Assembly (NCBI RefSeq): GCF_047948215.1
Contig: NC_134456.1
Span: 198,102,034 to 198,166,033 of the forward strand
From: Lycorma delicatula
Taxonomy: Eukaryota > Arthropoda > Insecta > Hemiptera > Fulgoridae
Direction of reading: 5' to 3'
DNA: 64,000 nucleotides
Numbering within the stretch: position 1 is the stretch's first letter; each line of letters starts with the position of its first letter. Positions 23,069 to 33,550 of this stretch are shown one piece after another. The notes beneath the pieces were generated by a model that saw only the letters and a list, made by a program, of their open reading frames with translations, did no database searches and was not told where the DNA came from. The position numbers and the translations under genes were made by a program.

Positions 23069-25646
23069 TTTTTTTTTTTTTTTTTTTTTTTTTTGTCTTC
23101 AGTCACTTGACTGGTTTGATGCAGCTCTCCAAGATTCCCTATCTAGTGCTAGTCGTTTCATTTCAGTATACCCTCTACATCCTACATCCCCAACAATTTG
23201 TTTTACATATTCCAAACGTGGCCTGCCTACACAATTTTTCCCTTCTACCTGTCCTTCCAAAATTAAAGCGACTATTCCAGGATGCCTTAGTATGTGGCCT
23301 ATAAGTCTGTCTCTTCTTTTAACTATATTTTTCCAAATGCTTCTTTCTTCATCTATTTGCCGCAATACCTCCTCATTTGTCACTTTATCCACCCATCTGA
23401 TTTTTAACATTCTCCTATAGCACCACATTTCAAAAGCTTCTAACCTTTTCTTTTCAGATACTCCGATTGTCCAAGTTTCACTTCCATATAAAGCGACACT
23501 CCAAACATACACTTTCAAAAATCTTTTCCTGACATTTAAATTAATTTTTGATGTAAACAACTTATATTTCTTACTGAAGGCTCGTTTAGCTTGTGCTATT
23601 CGGCATTTTATATCGCTCCTGCTTCGTCCATCTTTAGTAATTCTACTTCCCAAATAACAAAATTCTTCTACCTCCATAATCTTTTCTCCTCCTATTTTCA
23701 CATTCAGTGGTCCATCTTTGTTATTTCTACTACATTTCATTACTTTTGTTTTGTTCTTGTTTATTTTCATGCGATAGTTCTTGCGTAGGACTTCATCTAT
23801 GCCGTTCATTGTTTCTTCTAAATCCTTTTTATTCTCGGCTAGAATTACTATATCATCAGCAAATCGTAGCATCTTTATCTTTTCACCTTGTACTGTTACT
23901 CCGAATCTAAATTGTTCTTTAACATCATTAACTGCTAGTTCCATGTAAAGATTAAAAAGTAACGGAGATAGGGAACATCCTTGTCGGACTCCCTTTCTTA
24001 TTATGGCTTCTTTCTTATGTTCTTCAATTGCTACTGTTGCTGTTTGGTTCCTGTACATGTTAGCAATTGTTCTTCTATCTCTGTATTTGAACCCTAATTT
24101 TTTTAAAATGCTGAACATTTTATTCCAGTCTACGTTATCGAATGCCTTTTCTAGGTCTATAAACGCCAAGTATGTTGGTTTGTTTTTCTTTAATCTTCCT
24201 TCTACTATTAATCTGAGGCCTAAAATTGCTTCCCGTGTCCCTATACTTTTCCTGAAACCAAATTGGTCTTCTCCTAACACTTCCTCCACTCTCCTCTCAA
24301 TTCTTCTGTATAGAATTCTAGTTAAGATTTTTGATGCATGACTAGTTAAACTGATTGTTCTGTATTCTTCACATTTATCTGCCCCTGATTTCTTTGGTAT
24401 CATTACTATAACACTTTTTTTGAAGTCTGACGGAAATTCCCCTTTTTCATAAATATTACACACCAGTTTGTATAATCTATCAATCGCCTCCTCCCCTGCA
24501 CTGCGCAGTAATTCTACAGGTATTCCGTCTATTCCAGGAGCCTTTCTGCCATTTAAATCTTTTAATGCTCTCTTAAATTCAGATCTCAGTATTGTTTCTC
24601 CCATTTCATCCTCCTCAACTTCCTCTTCTTCCTCTATAAAACCATTTTCTAATTCATTTCCTCCGTATAACTCTTCAATATATTCCACCCATCTATCGAC
24701 TTTACCTTTCGTATTATATATAGGTGTACCATCTTTGTTTAACACATTATTAGATTTTAATTTATGTACCCCAAAATTTTCTTTAACTTTCCTGTATGCT
24801 CCGTCTATTTTACCAATGTTCATTTCTCTTTCCACTTCTGAACACTTTTCTTTAATCCACTCTTCTTTCGCCAGTTTGCACTTCCTGTTTATAGCATTTC
24901 TTAATTGCCGATAGTTCCTTTTACTTTCTTCATCACTAGCATTCTTATATTTTCTACGTTCATCCATCAGCTGCAATATATCGTCTGAAACCCAAGGTTT
25001 TCTACCAGTTCTCTTTATTCCGCCTAAGTTCGCTTCTGCTGATTTAAGAATTTCCTTTTTAACATTCTCCCATTCTTCTTCTACATTTTCTATCTTATCT
25101 TTTTTACTCAGACCTCTAGCGATGTCCTCCTCAAAAATCTTCTTTACCTCCTCTTCCTCAAGCTTCTCTAAATTCCACCGATTCATCTGACACCTTTTCT
25201 TCAGGTTTTTAAACCCCAATCTACATTTCATTATCACCAAATTATGGTCGCTATCAATGTCTGCTCCAGGGTAAGTTTTGCAGTCAACGAGTTGATTTCT
25301 AAATCTTTGCTTAACCATGATATAATCTATCTGATACCTTGCAGTATCGCCTGGCTTTTTCCAAGTGTATATTCTTCTATTATGATTTTTAAATTGGGTG
25401 TTGGCAATTACTAAATTATACTTCGTGCAAAACTCTATAAGTCGGTCCCCTCTTTCATTCCTTTTGCCCAGCCCGTATTCACCCACTATATTCCCTTCCT
25501 TGCCTTTTCCAATGCTTGCATTCCAATCTCCAACTATTATTAAATTTTCATCTCCTTTTACGTGTTTAATTGCTTCATCAATCTCTTCGTATACACATTC
25601 TACCTCATCATCATCATGGGCGCTTGTAGGCATATAGACGTTAACA
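23069..25646 (-). mobile_element. RTE-type LINE, copy A: young, 5'-truncated, perfect target duplication
   Basis: Perfect 10-bp direct repeats TACTACATAC flank it at 23059-23068 and 25647-25656. The 3' end, read on the minus strand, is a stop codon, AGAC and then 26 pure A (23069-23094), so there is practically no 3' untranslated region. The 5' end is truncated inside the endonuclease region compared with copies at 33551 and 58590. It lies in intron 3 in antisense orientation to the host gene. Confidence 0.93.
23099..25633 (-). CDS. LINE ORF: AP-endonuclease (partial) plus reverse transcriptase, intact 844-aa frame
   Basis: Copies the element's RNA into DNA at a nicked target site. The endonuclease part lacks its first ~110 residues but keeps GDWNAS (35-40), QIDYIMVKQRF (101-111) and the SDH catalytic motif (128-130). 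A charged linker with an acidic run (about 334-343) follows. The reverse transcriptase shows RKAPGIDGIPVELL (363-376), EDQFGFRKS (455-463), motif A FIDLEKAFD (491-499), motif B GVRQGCSLSPLLFN (548-561) and motif C FADD (591-594). The tail has YGSETWT and RLEAFEMWCYRRMLKIRW, an arrangement shared with BovB-like RTE elements. There are no internal stops, but truncation means the true start is missing, so the first methionine here is an internal one. Databases often mislabel such ORFs as craniofacial development protein 2. Autonomy of this copy is unlikely because half the endonuclease is gone. Confidence 0.92.
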   Translation of the reverse strand: MPTSAHDDDEVECVYEEIDEAIKHVKGDENLIIVGDWNASIGKGKEGNIVGEYGLGKRNERGDRLIEFCTKYNLVIANTQFKNHNRRIYTWKKPGDTARYQIDYIMVKQRFRNQLVDCKTYPGADIDSDHNLVIMKCRLGFKNLKKRCQMNRWNLEKLEEEEVKKIFEEDIARGLSKKDKIENVEEEWENVKKEILKSAEANLGGIKRTGRKPWVSDDILQLMDERRKYKNASDEESKRNYRQLRNAINRKCKLAKEEWIKEKCSEVEREMNIGKIDGAYRKVKENFGVHKLKSNNVLNKDGTPIYNTKGKVDRWVEYIEELYGGNELENGFIEEEEEVEEDEMGETILRSEFKRALKDLNGRKAPGIDGIPVELLRSAGEEAIDRLYKLVCNIYEKGEFPSDFKKSVIVMIPKKSGADKCEEYRTISLTSHASKILTRILYRRIERRVEEVLGEDQFGFRKSIGTREAILGLRLIVEGRLKKNKPTYLAFIDLEKAFDNVDWNKMFSILKKLGFKYRDRRTIANMYRNQTATVAIEEHKKEAIIRKGVRQGCSLSPLLFNLYMELAVNDVKEQFRFGVTVQGEKIKMLRFADDIVILAENKKDLEETMNGIDEVLRKNYRMKINKNKTKVMKCSRNNKDGPLNVKIGGEKIMEVEEFCYLGSRITKDGRSRSDIKCRIAQAKRAFSKKYKLFTSKINLNVRKRFLKVYVWSVALYGSETWTIGVSEKKRLEAFEMWCYRRMLKIRWVDKVTNEEVLRQIDEERSIWKNIVKRRDRLIGHILRHPGIVALILEGQVEGKNCVGRPRLEYVKQIVGDVGCRGYTEMKRLALDRESWRAASNQSSD

Positions 25647-25656
25647 TACTACATAC

Positions 25657-26632
25657 ATATAAATAATTTTTTTTCAGTTTTGTAACTATTCCATATGTTT
25701 CATAATCTTTTTACATACTTTAGCCACCTTCAAAATATATAATTTTGGTTATTAAAGTTGTTTTGTCTGGAAGTAAATGTATCCATTACATGTTGCCTTG
25801 TTCAAATAATCATGACCCAGTTACACTTTCATAATTAAAACGAACTGTTTAATTTCATTTCATGAAAGCTGGAGCAGTTGTTCTAGAAGTATAGATATCA
25901 CAAACATATATTTTAAGTGCATATACGTATATTAATTTATCAAACATTTTACACCCCTTCGGTGAATAAATATAGTATTAATATGTATTATAATAACCAT
26001 TAAACTACCAAATGTTATTCTATCTTTATTTTTTAAGATTATAAATCTTTTTTAGTATGTGTAAAATGCCAAGCCTGATTGAGATTCTAATTAAGAACCT
26101 TCCAGATGTAAGGCAGAGTCACTAGTTCAAATTCCAGTCATGCATTTGTCCTCTCTAAATCAAATTGTCTGCTAGTAATTTAAACTAAGCAGTGAGTTAA
26201 TTAATCTGATTAGCAGTTTAGAATAAGTATTAAAGTGTAAAGGTATGAAAACAACTAACATTTAAACAAAATTATAAATCACAACTTATAAATCAGTGTA
26301 TTCTACCCTAATATAAATTGTAGTCATAATTCATTAGAAAGTGCCAAACAAGTACTAGAAGAGGAGTGGCACATAATATAATACTGAAAGTAAAAGTGTT
26401 GTGATACAGAGTATGAACGAAGTTCTGTATCTTAATATTAAATCTTCTTAGTTCTAACAACAGTTATGAAATTGTTCAATTCATTAATTCTTTTGCATAA
26501 GCTCTTTTCTTTGAATCAATGAATAAAAATCAGATGATTCAATTATTTTATAACGTATATTTTAGTATATTTAAATATACTAATATTTGAAAATATCCAG
26601 AAAATGACATTCTTTGTTATTTTATTTTACAG
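25657..26632. other. End of intron 3
   Basis: AT-rich, ending in TTATTTTACAG before exon d. At 26050-26150 there is a possible old SINE piece: AAAATGCCAAGCCTGATTGAGATTC resembles the minus-strand text of the SINE at 30150, and AGTTCAAATTCC resembles a B box. No gene is seen. Confidence 0.45.
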
Positions 26633-26971
26633 ATACCAGAGACTCCAATATGGTTACTATCTCGTGGACGAATAGAAGAAGCTGAAAAGGCTTTATGTTG
26701 GTTACGTGGCTGGGCTTCGCCTGAGGCAGTTAGAATGGAGTTCCTACAGATACTAAAATATTCTATATCATCTCAAACTACTCCCCCATCCTCTGCATCT
26801 TCAGCTTCTAGTTTAATTTCAATATTTTTTCGTGTTGAAATGATGAGACCATTGTTTCTTGTTACATGTTTCTTTTTCTTCTCTACATCATCTGGGTTGA
26901 TTCCAGTTCGACCATTTCTAATTACAGTATTCAGCAAGCCTGGCTTCTTGATTGATCCGTACGTTGCAACC
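26633..26971 (+). CDS. Tret1-like sugar transporter, internal exon d (central loop, TM7)
   Basis: 113 codons, phase 0 at both ends. It opens with IPETPIWLLSRGRIEEAEKA; the PE[ST]P motif just after TM6 is diagnostic of sugar porters, and the basic, helical central loop follows (LCWLRGWASPEAVRMEFLQI). The LRGW wording occurs in a group of insect Tret1-like proteins. A Ser/Thr-rich stretch (SSQTTPPSSASSASSLIS, variable in the family) leads into MMRPLFLVTCFFFFSTSSG (TM7) and the loop VRPFLITVFSKPGFLIDPYV at the start of the TM7-TM8 region. Its acceptor is TTATTTTACAG and its donor GTGAGT. The longest exon of the gene, preceded by a 10.7-kb intron. Confidence 0.92.
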
Positions 26972-27129
26972 GTGAGTCATAATTATCAGCATAGATCGGA
27001 CAAAAATCAAAATATTTATCTAATATGATACTTATTATTTAAAAAAAGTTATGCAATATGTTAACTTCATCCTACAACTAACATAAGATTCAAGAAAAAT
27101 TTGTTATAACCTATTTGAATATTTTTCCC

Positions 27130-27490
27130 CTATTGAGTTGAAGCAGTGTATATATTTTTTTATACTAGAAAGAGGTGTAATAATTTGTTTCTTTAAATTA
27201 TCCATCCCAGTCTTTCTATTGTCTGTGATGCATGTAAAGCACTTAAGATTTAAGAAGAGCCAGTTAGAGTTGCTTTCTCTCAGAATACACTATGCAAGCA
27301 GTTCACTATTTCGCTAGTCCTTGTGGAGAGCAGGGTAAAAGTGCCACTTGCCTTGTATATATCACCTGTACTTAATAGACTTAGTATGCTAATATACAAC
27401 TGCTTATTTGGCTCAGTGAAGAAGACAACAAGAAGTTCATTCTTCACCTTTTCTGGCAAGCCTAATATGGAATACTTATATTTTTGAGGT
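27130..27490. repeat. Unclassified dispersed repeat, copy 2
   Basis: Same family and orientation as 12360-12705. The shared blocks are GTGATGCATGTAAAGCACTTA near 27220, AGAATACACTATGCAAGCAG near 27283 and CTCAGTGAAGAAGAC near 27413. No ORF or terminal repeats. Confidence 0.6.
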
Positions 27491-27719
27491 GGAACTGTTA
27501 TTTTCAGATATTATTCATGTCTGTTTGCCTACAACCATTACAGTTACAGTCATAAAAATATAAATATACTATGTAAGATAGTTGTGAATCAACATAGAGT
27601 AACTGTTAGATTCATTATTAATCAAAAAAGGACTTTCATATTGTTTTCTATACTTTCAGCAAGCTGTATTAAGGAATTATAATTTTTCACTCCCCCTTAG
27701 TATTATTATTTGCATTTTC

Positions 27720-30065
27720 TCTTTGGAGCCATCAGTCACTTATTGGTTTCATGATATTCTCCATTTTTTTTGCTCTGTGTTGGTCTTTAACCTCAAAGCA
27801 ATTACTTCATTTTTGTCCTCAGCGATCTGTCTCATAAATTCCAATCTTTTTCTTCCTTTACAGTTTTTACCCTGTACGTACAAATATACAAAATCTGAAG
27901 TTTTATCTCACCCAACAAATCTACCTCATCTTTTTACAAGATTCTGACAAAAATTCTCTCCTCCTTTCCTCTAAACTCTTCATTTTAAGACTTCTTCATT
28001 TCATACTTTTTCAACCATAACTTTTCAACATCCTTTTGTATCACATTTCAAAGGTTTCTTTTCCTTTTGTTCATGTTTCATTGTTGTAAAGGGCTGCTGT
28101 CAACACCAATATTTTTAAGAATATCTTTTAATTCTTAGATTGTATTTGATATAAGAAATTTTTTTTACATGAAAGTCCTCCTTGCTTGTATCAGTCTGCT
28201 TTTGATCTCTATTTTTCTTCCATTTCTATTTCTATTTATTCATTTCTATTTCTCTATCCATCCTTTTAATCTTATTATCTAAATAATTTGTAACTTTTAG
28301 AGTATTCTTCTCATATCTTAATATTTAATTTCTCATTATCTTCCTTCCAGCCTTACGAGTATTTCATTGCATTTGTCTAAATCTTTTATTTTTAAATTGA
28401 ATTTCTCTTCTAACAGTAAACTCAGTCTCTTCCATTCAAACTTTCTTTTAAATGTTTGGTTTTTAACAAAATAACAATGTTATTGAAAAATGTTAACTTA
28501 CTTTTTCTCCTCAGATAGTTATGCTACTTTTAGATTTGTCCTTTGATTTGAATTATTTCTTCAATATAGATAAGTTGAAAAGAAATGGAGACATTCTACT
28601 TCCTTATGCCACTTCTTTCTTCTGATCTTATCATATGGCAACTTGATTCTTGTGAAGATTGTAAATATGTTTTCTTTTCTTACTTTCAGCTTAATTTTTC
28701 TTAAAATTTTAAATATTTTATTCAATTTTACATTATCTGTAAGTTAATTTTTGAAGTAAAACTTGAAGGATATGTCCCTTAAAATAATAATTTTTAATAT
28801 CATCATCCATTTCTTTTTTCTTCACTCTCATAATTGTTCTCTTCTGTATAGTGATTATAAATAAATTCCTGTCAGCTTTTAGCTCCTTCTTGTTTCCTTG
28901 ATAATGGTTTTTCATTTACTTACCTTGTAATAATACACTTTGGGTTTACTTTCCCAAATTTTACTCTCATTTTTACATTTGCTGCATCTACCCTTACTGT
29001 AAAACATATTTTTCCTCATTTTACATTTCTTGATCAACCAATTTTACTTTTGTACTTATATTTTTTATTGATTTTATTTTTAAAGAGCTAATGAGGTTTC
29101 CTGTCTTCATCATCTTTTAACATTTTTATACTTTCAATATTTATCCATTATAGAAATTCATTATCTTTTGTTGTCCATGAACTATTTATTCACTGTTACT
29201 ACCTCTGGTTCCTTAATTATTCATTAACGCCTTCAAAATTATTTTCTTCTATTTATGTATTTCTTTATTCTTCACACAATATCTACTTTACTATTATTTC
29301 ATGTATTTGTAATTTATGGTAATTTCATATAAGTATCAATATGGATTTAGGTTTTTCTATTTTTTATTTTATAATTAATTAATTATGATGCTATTCTTTG
29401 TATTATTTAACCACAGTCACCTTTGATCTATCCATGTAAATAAGACAATTTTTTTTATATTTCTGAGTAACATTCCTGATGTGATTTATGTAATGCACTA
29501 TAATACACAAATCACAAATAATATACCTGTTTACCCATTTTTTATTTTTTTATTTTTTTTACTGCATCTTCTTTATCTATTAAATTCAAATTTGTATTAA
29601 TTGATGTAACTAATTAAGAGTCTTCTGCTTATAATTTTATCAAATCCCAACATTCAATGTTTGCTCTTTTTTAGTCTGTCAGTATCCAATCTCCTTTTTT
29701 CTAAACTCTAAGCTAAATTTCGTCATTACTAAATTGTTATCAGAATCAATACCTACTTCTAGACATCTTTTTTACTTCTCAATTACATAATCTATATGCT
29801 CAGTTATATCATCTATATGACACCTTTGACATAATTTTTAAAAATAGTGTACACAATTACTAGTTTATTCTTAGTACTAAATCTCTTTCATTTCTTTGAC
29901 TTAGCCTATTCTCTCTACCTATTTTTCCTTCTTCTTATTTTTTTGTTATCATATTCCAGCTTCTCATTACTATCAAATTGTCATCTCCTTTAACATATTT
30001 TACTGTATCATCTAATGCTTCATTTATCCTTTCTCTTCATTTTATGCTGAAGAAGTTAACATTTG
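27720..30065 (-). pseudogene. Old, highly diverged RTE-type LINE relic
   Basis: The T-rich + strand text follows RTE copy A in order at a lower similarity. Near 27750-27850, TTTCATGATATTCTCCATT...CCTCAGCGATCTGTCTCATA corresponds to the 3' end. Near 29715-30050, TTCGTCATTACTAAATTGTT and ATCAGAATCAATACC parallel the SDHNLV region, ATAATCTATATG parallels DYIM, and TTCCAGCTTCTCATTACTAT with ATTGTCATCTCC parallels GDWN. No frame stays open. Length (about 2.35 kb) and orientation are those of an RTE copy. Diagnosis rests on collinear wording by eye, so moderate confidence. Confidence 0.5.
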
Positions 30066-30149
30066 AATCCGCATTATTTTTAAAGCTTTGAATTTATTCA
30101 GCCCATGCTATGAGTTAATTTTTATTGAATAATTCCCTTTATAAACTCA

Positions 30150-30300
30150 AAGTTGCAGATAGGAATATGGAATGGGAACTTTGTAGCTTATGAAAAATGC
30201 CAAACCTAACTGGGATTCAAACTCAGGAAACTTCAACATGAAGTTCAAACTTCCACATGAAAGACTGAGACGCTAATCTAACTCTGGTTCTTATGACAAG
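30150..30300 (-). mobile_element. Diverged tRNA-derived SINE
   Basis: The minus strand reads ACCAGAGTTAGATTAGCGTC, then CCTGAGTTTGAATCCCAGTT (B-box-like GAGTTTGAATCCC) and GGTTTGGCATTTTTCATAAG, collinear with the SINE at 20113. It lies at the edge of the old LINE relic. Ends are not sharp. Confidence 0.6.
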
Positions 30301-30576
30301 AGTTGTGATAATAATAACTCTCTTTGTCCTTTTTTTTGAAAGAATACAATATTTTAGGAATATTTTGAAAATCCTTTTTAGATATTATCAAGATGATTGA
30401 TTTATTGATGTTTAGGTCAAACACTGATACAAAAGTTCTGATGTATTTTTTTTTTTTGTTTTTAACATGTATAGAATCTTCCATACATGTTTCATGATTA
30501 TTCTTGTATAATTTTGTAAACAGTGCTAACATTATTATTAATTTTTTTTCTAAGATCGTCATAATTTTTATGTTGA

Positions 30577-30664
30577 GTACAATCACTTACCTTTCTTAGC
30601 CATAATTAAATTACATCATTCAAAAATTAATTATGATGAAGCTAAGAAAGGTAGATAATTGTAT
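30577..30664. repeat. Foldback repeat
   Basis: ACAATCACTTACCTTTCTTAGC with CATAATTAA on the left pairs with TTAATTATG and GCTAAGAAAGGTAGATAATTGT on the right, with a 4-base interruption and a few mismatches. The arms are about 30 bp and the spacer about 15 nt. Confidence 0.7.
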
Positions 30665-32086
30665 TCAATATTAAAAAGTACTAATATGGTTTTAAAATAG
30701 GCTTTAGAACCGTATGGTTTAATATGATTTTAAAACTGTTTTTTGAGTAATTTGATAAATTTTTTATACTTTTGCTGGATTTATAAATATTTTGAAATAA
30801 ACATAAAAATTCCAACACCACACAAAAGCAATCTGCTTCCCAATGATGCATCCATTTTTTTAATCAAAATGAATAACTAGAAAGTTTTCATAAAAGAACA
30901 CTAGATTTAAAAGATTGTAATAAAAATATCAGTATGATTGTTGACTTTGTAAGAAATGACATGCATTTTGTTTGAAAATGTGATAATATTATCACAGGAA
31001 ATGCAAACTCAAAATGTTATAATAAGCATTATTAATAAAAAAGTTAAAATTAGTAGGAATATAATAATAAAATACAAGTAGTAATAATGAGTTGACATTA
31101 TCTAATCAACAATTCTTTCAGTAAGAACTTCTAATTTTATACCATTCATATAAGTAGTGAAGCAAGCTACATTGTTTGATGCAAAAATCATACTTTTGTA
31201 AATTATTATATACTTCTTATAGTTTCTTAGAAGTCTAGACCAGCAACTTAAAGCCACCATAAGGATGGAACAACATGTAGCACTTCAATATAGAAGCAGG
31301 AATGTCTGATTAAGAGGGTTAAAAAAAACTTTTTAGTAAATAATACTTCTCTCATGAGATAACAATGAATAGCATTTAATGTTTATAAGTTATTTTTGTT
31401 TTATTGTTTTTCTTAAATGTTTTTAATTGTTATGCAAGAAAATGGCCACTTTATAACTAGACAACAGCCAAAATGAACTGGGAATATGTCACTGGGATCA
31501 GTGAACAAAATAATTGTACAAAATGCATTGTATCTCAATTATTTACTTTATAGAATTCATAATATTCTGAATTCTTTAAATTGCCTAGGATGATTACAGG
31601 AATTGCTAATTTACTCTCAATGAATTGTGGGCATTTTTTATTTTATCTAAGTAGATTTTTTTTGGTCTGCACATTCTTCTCTTAATTTGGATTTGATTAT
31701 TATTTTATGGAGGAGAAGTGATATTTTACTGACTTTTTTCATAATGAAATATTACAGAAACATGTTGGTAATAAAAAAGTAGTGTTCACTCTAAACATAT
31801 CTAATGTCCAATTGGATAATCTCTTTACATTCATAAAATCCCCCATGACAATTCAAGTTAAAATTTATTGTACTGTATGGTCTAATCAAAATAGAAGGCA
31901 AGAACACATCTAAAAATGAAGTAATGTGAATATTTGATGAAAAGTAATATCTATTACGTGTCATTAGTATAGTTTTCTTGTTATTCATAAACTAAATTAC
32001 TCTCAATCTGTTTTACTTACTTTGTGCAGTTTATCATTTATTGTTAGAAAAAGATTTATGAAGTCAGAAACATGTAACTTGCATTC
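30665..32086. other. Intron 4 interior, no recognisable feature
   Basis: AT-rich. No repeat, ORF or RNA gene recognised. Confidence 0.5.
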
Positions 32087-32088
32087 TA

Positions 32089-33405
32089 CAGAGTGATTTT
32101 TTAGTCCTGTTACCCAATTTTAAATGTAATTTAAGAAAGGGAAATTTAGGTGGAATAAAAAATGTATTTGTTACTTACAAAAGAGATTTAATAAAAAGCT
32201 ATTACTTACATAATTGTTAAAGAATATGCTCAAAATGACCACCTCTTGCAGTTATACACGCATGGACTCTTTTCAGCATATTAGCAGAAACCTTTTTAAG
32301 AGTTGCATTGGAAATATTCGTGATTAAGTCTGTAATATTGACTAAGTTCATCAATAGTGCGAGGATGGTTTTTGAAGGCCTTGGACTTAATAGCCCCACA
32401 AAAAGTAGTCAGGAGATATGAGGTCTGAAGAGCTTGGAGGCCACAGGCCCTTGCTTATATTCGATCATCAAAGAACTCTTGCAGAAAATCCATGGTTTCT
32501 CAAGACATGTGGCATGTAGCGCCATCTTACTGAAACCAGCAATACCGTTCTTGAGGTTCCAGAAGGGACACAAATTGGCGCATAATATTCCTGTATACTT
32601 CACCATTTACTGTCTGTTCGAAGAATATGGGTCCAACTATACGATGATGAGATATCGCACACCACACACCAATTTTATTCAGGATGCAAAGATTTGTCTT
32701 GTAAAGCGTTAGAGGATTATCAACTACCCAAATTTGATAGTTTTGACTGTTCACATAACCATCGAGATGGATCCAAGCTTCATCACTAAAGAACACTGTT
32801 TAAAAATTAGATTCCGTTATCGTTTACAAGAGACCTAAACCAACAGCATTATTGCAATTGCTTGTTTAAATCTGGAGGCTGAAGCTCTTGGACTAATCAT
32901 ACGTGATATGGATACAATTTCAATTTTTTAGCAGCTTTCTGAACACTCAAATATGACAAACCAACTTGCGTGGAAAGTGGAGAATTGGGCACTCTTGTTT
33001 TCACATTCTCTAAAACATCATCTGTCAAGCGAGTTGGTCAACCACTACGTTTTCTGTTGCAAACACTACCTGTCTCTCGAAATCGGTTTGCTAGCCTAGA
33101 AATTGACATTTTTTCTGGCGGAGAAACACCAATAAATTTAATTTTAAATGATTCTTTTACACTCGCGTACGATTTCGTAGCAAAATATTGTTCAAGAATG
33201 AAAACTCGTTCTATGGTAAAAGACATTCTGTTTCTAACACGACCGGAAACGGCACAAAAGTTTACACAGCTGAAGGAGAATCAACTCACACTGCCGTATC
33301 TATACCGGTAGAGTAGTACTACCAAGTTCGTGTCACAAAACAAAATTTCCTTTTCTTAGAAAAAAATTACCAGACATTAACAATTGGGTAACAGAAATCA
33401 CTCTG
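32089..33405 (-). mobile_element. Full-length Tc1/mariner-superfamily element (1.3 kb) between TA dinucleotides
   Basis: The terminal inverted repeats read CAGAGTGATTT inward, followed by CTGTTACCCAATT, at both ends (32089 onward and 33405 backward). TA occurs on both outer edges (32087-32088, 33406-33407). Its length of 1317 bp and the transposase relic inside show a complete but dead element. It belongs to a different family from the one at 20935. Confidence 0.9.
32217..33226 (-). pseudogene. Tc1/mariner-superfamily transposase relic with DUF4817-like N-terminus
   Basis: The minus strand starts MSFTIERVFILEQYFATKSY with the helix-turn-helix type often annotated DUF4817, then ISRLANRFRETGSVCNRKRS and a stop (33038-33040) in the SGRP linker. 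Further on it reads MFFSDEAWIHLDGYVNSQNY (first catalytic aspartate, 32796 on), VGVWCAISHHRIVGPIFFE (32630 region), a stop, DGATCHMS (second aspartate, about 32530-32500), and a degraded region matching the usual PDL..PDFFLWG..K block. Several stops and frameshifts are present. The SGRP stop is TGA where CGA would restore arginine, as in the other two mariners of this window. Cut-and-paste function is lost. Confidence 0.85.
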
Positions 33406-33550
33406 TATGTTCATGTCTGTACTTTCAAAGAGAATGTACCTTGCTTAACTTTATACTTAATTCCAGTGTTATAGCATAAAGAATGCTTCTGTCACCTTTG
33501 GTTATGTAGTCTATTAGTACAGTTTTGGTAATGTTATCTATTTTTCTTGC

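Noticed and set aside
24003..24914. Plus-strand ORFs over the RTE copy (Ser/Thr/Pro-rich)
   Set aside because: Shadows of the minus-strand reverse transcriptase frame, with no domain of their own.
23099..25633. 844-aa ORF as a host gene of craniofacial development protein 2 type
   Set aside because: Endonuclease and reverse transcriptase motifs, poly(A) tail and target duplication show it to be a LINE; the gene name is a common mis-annotation.
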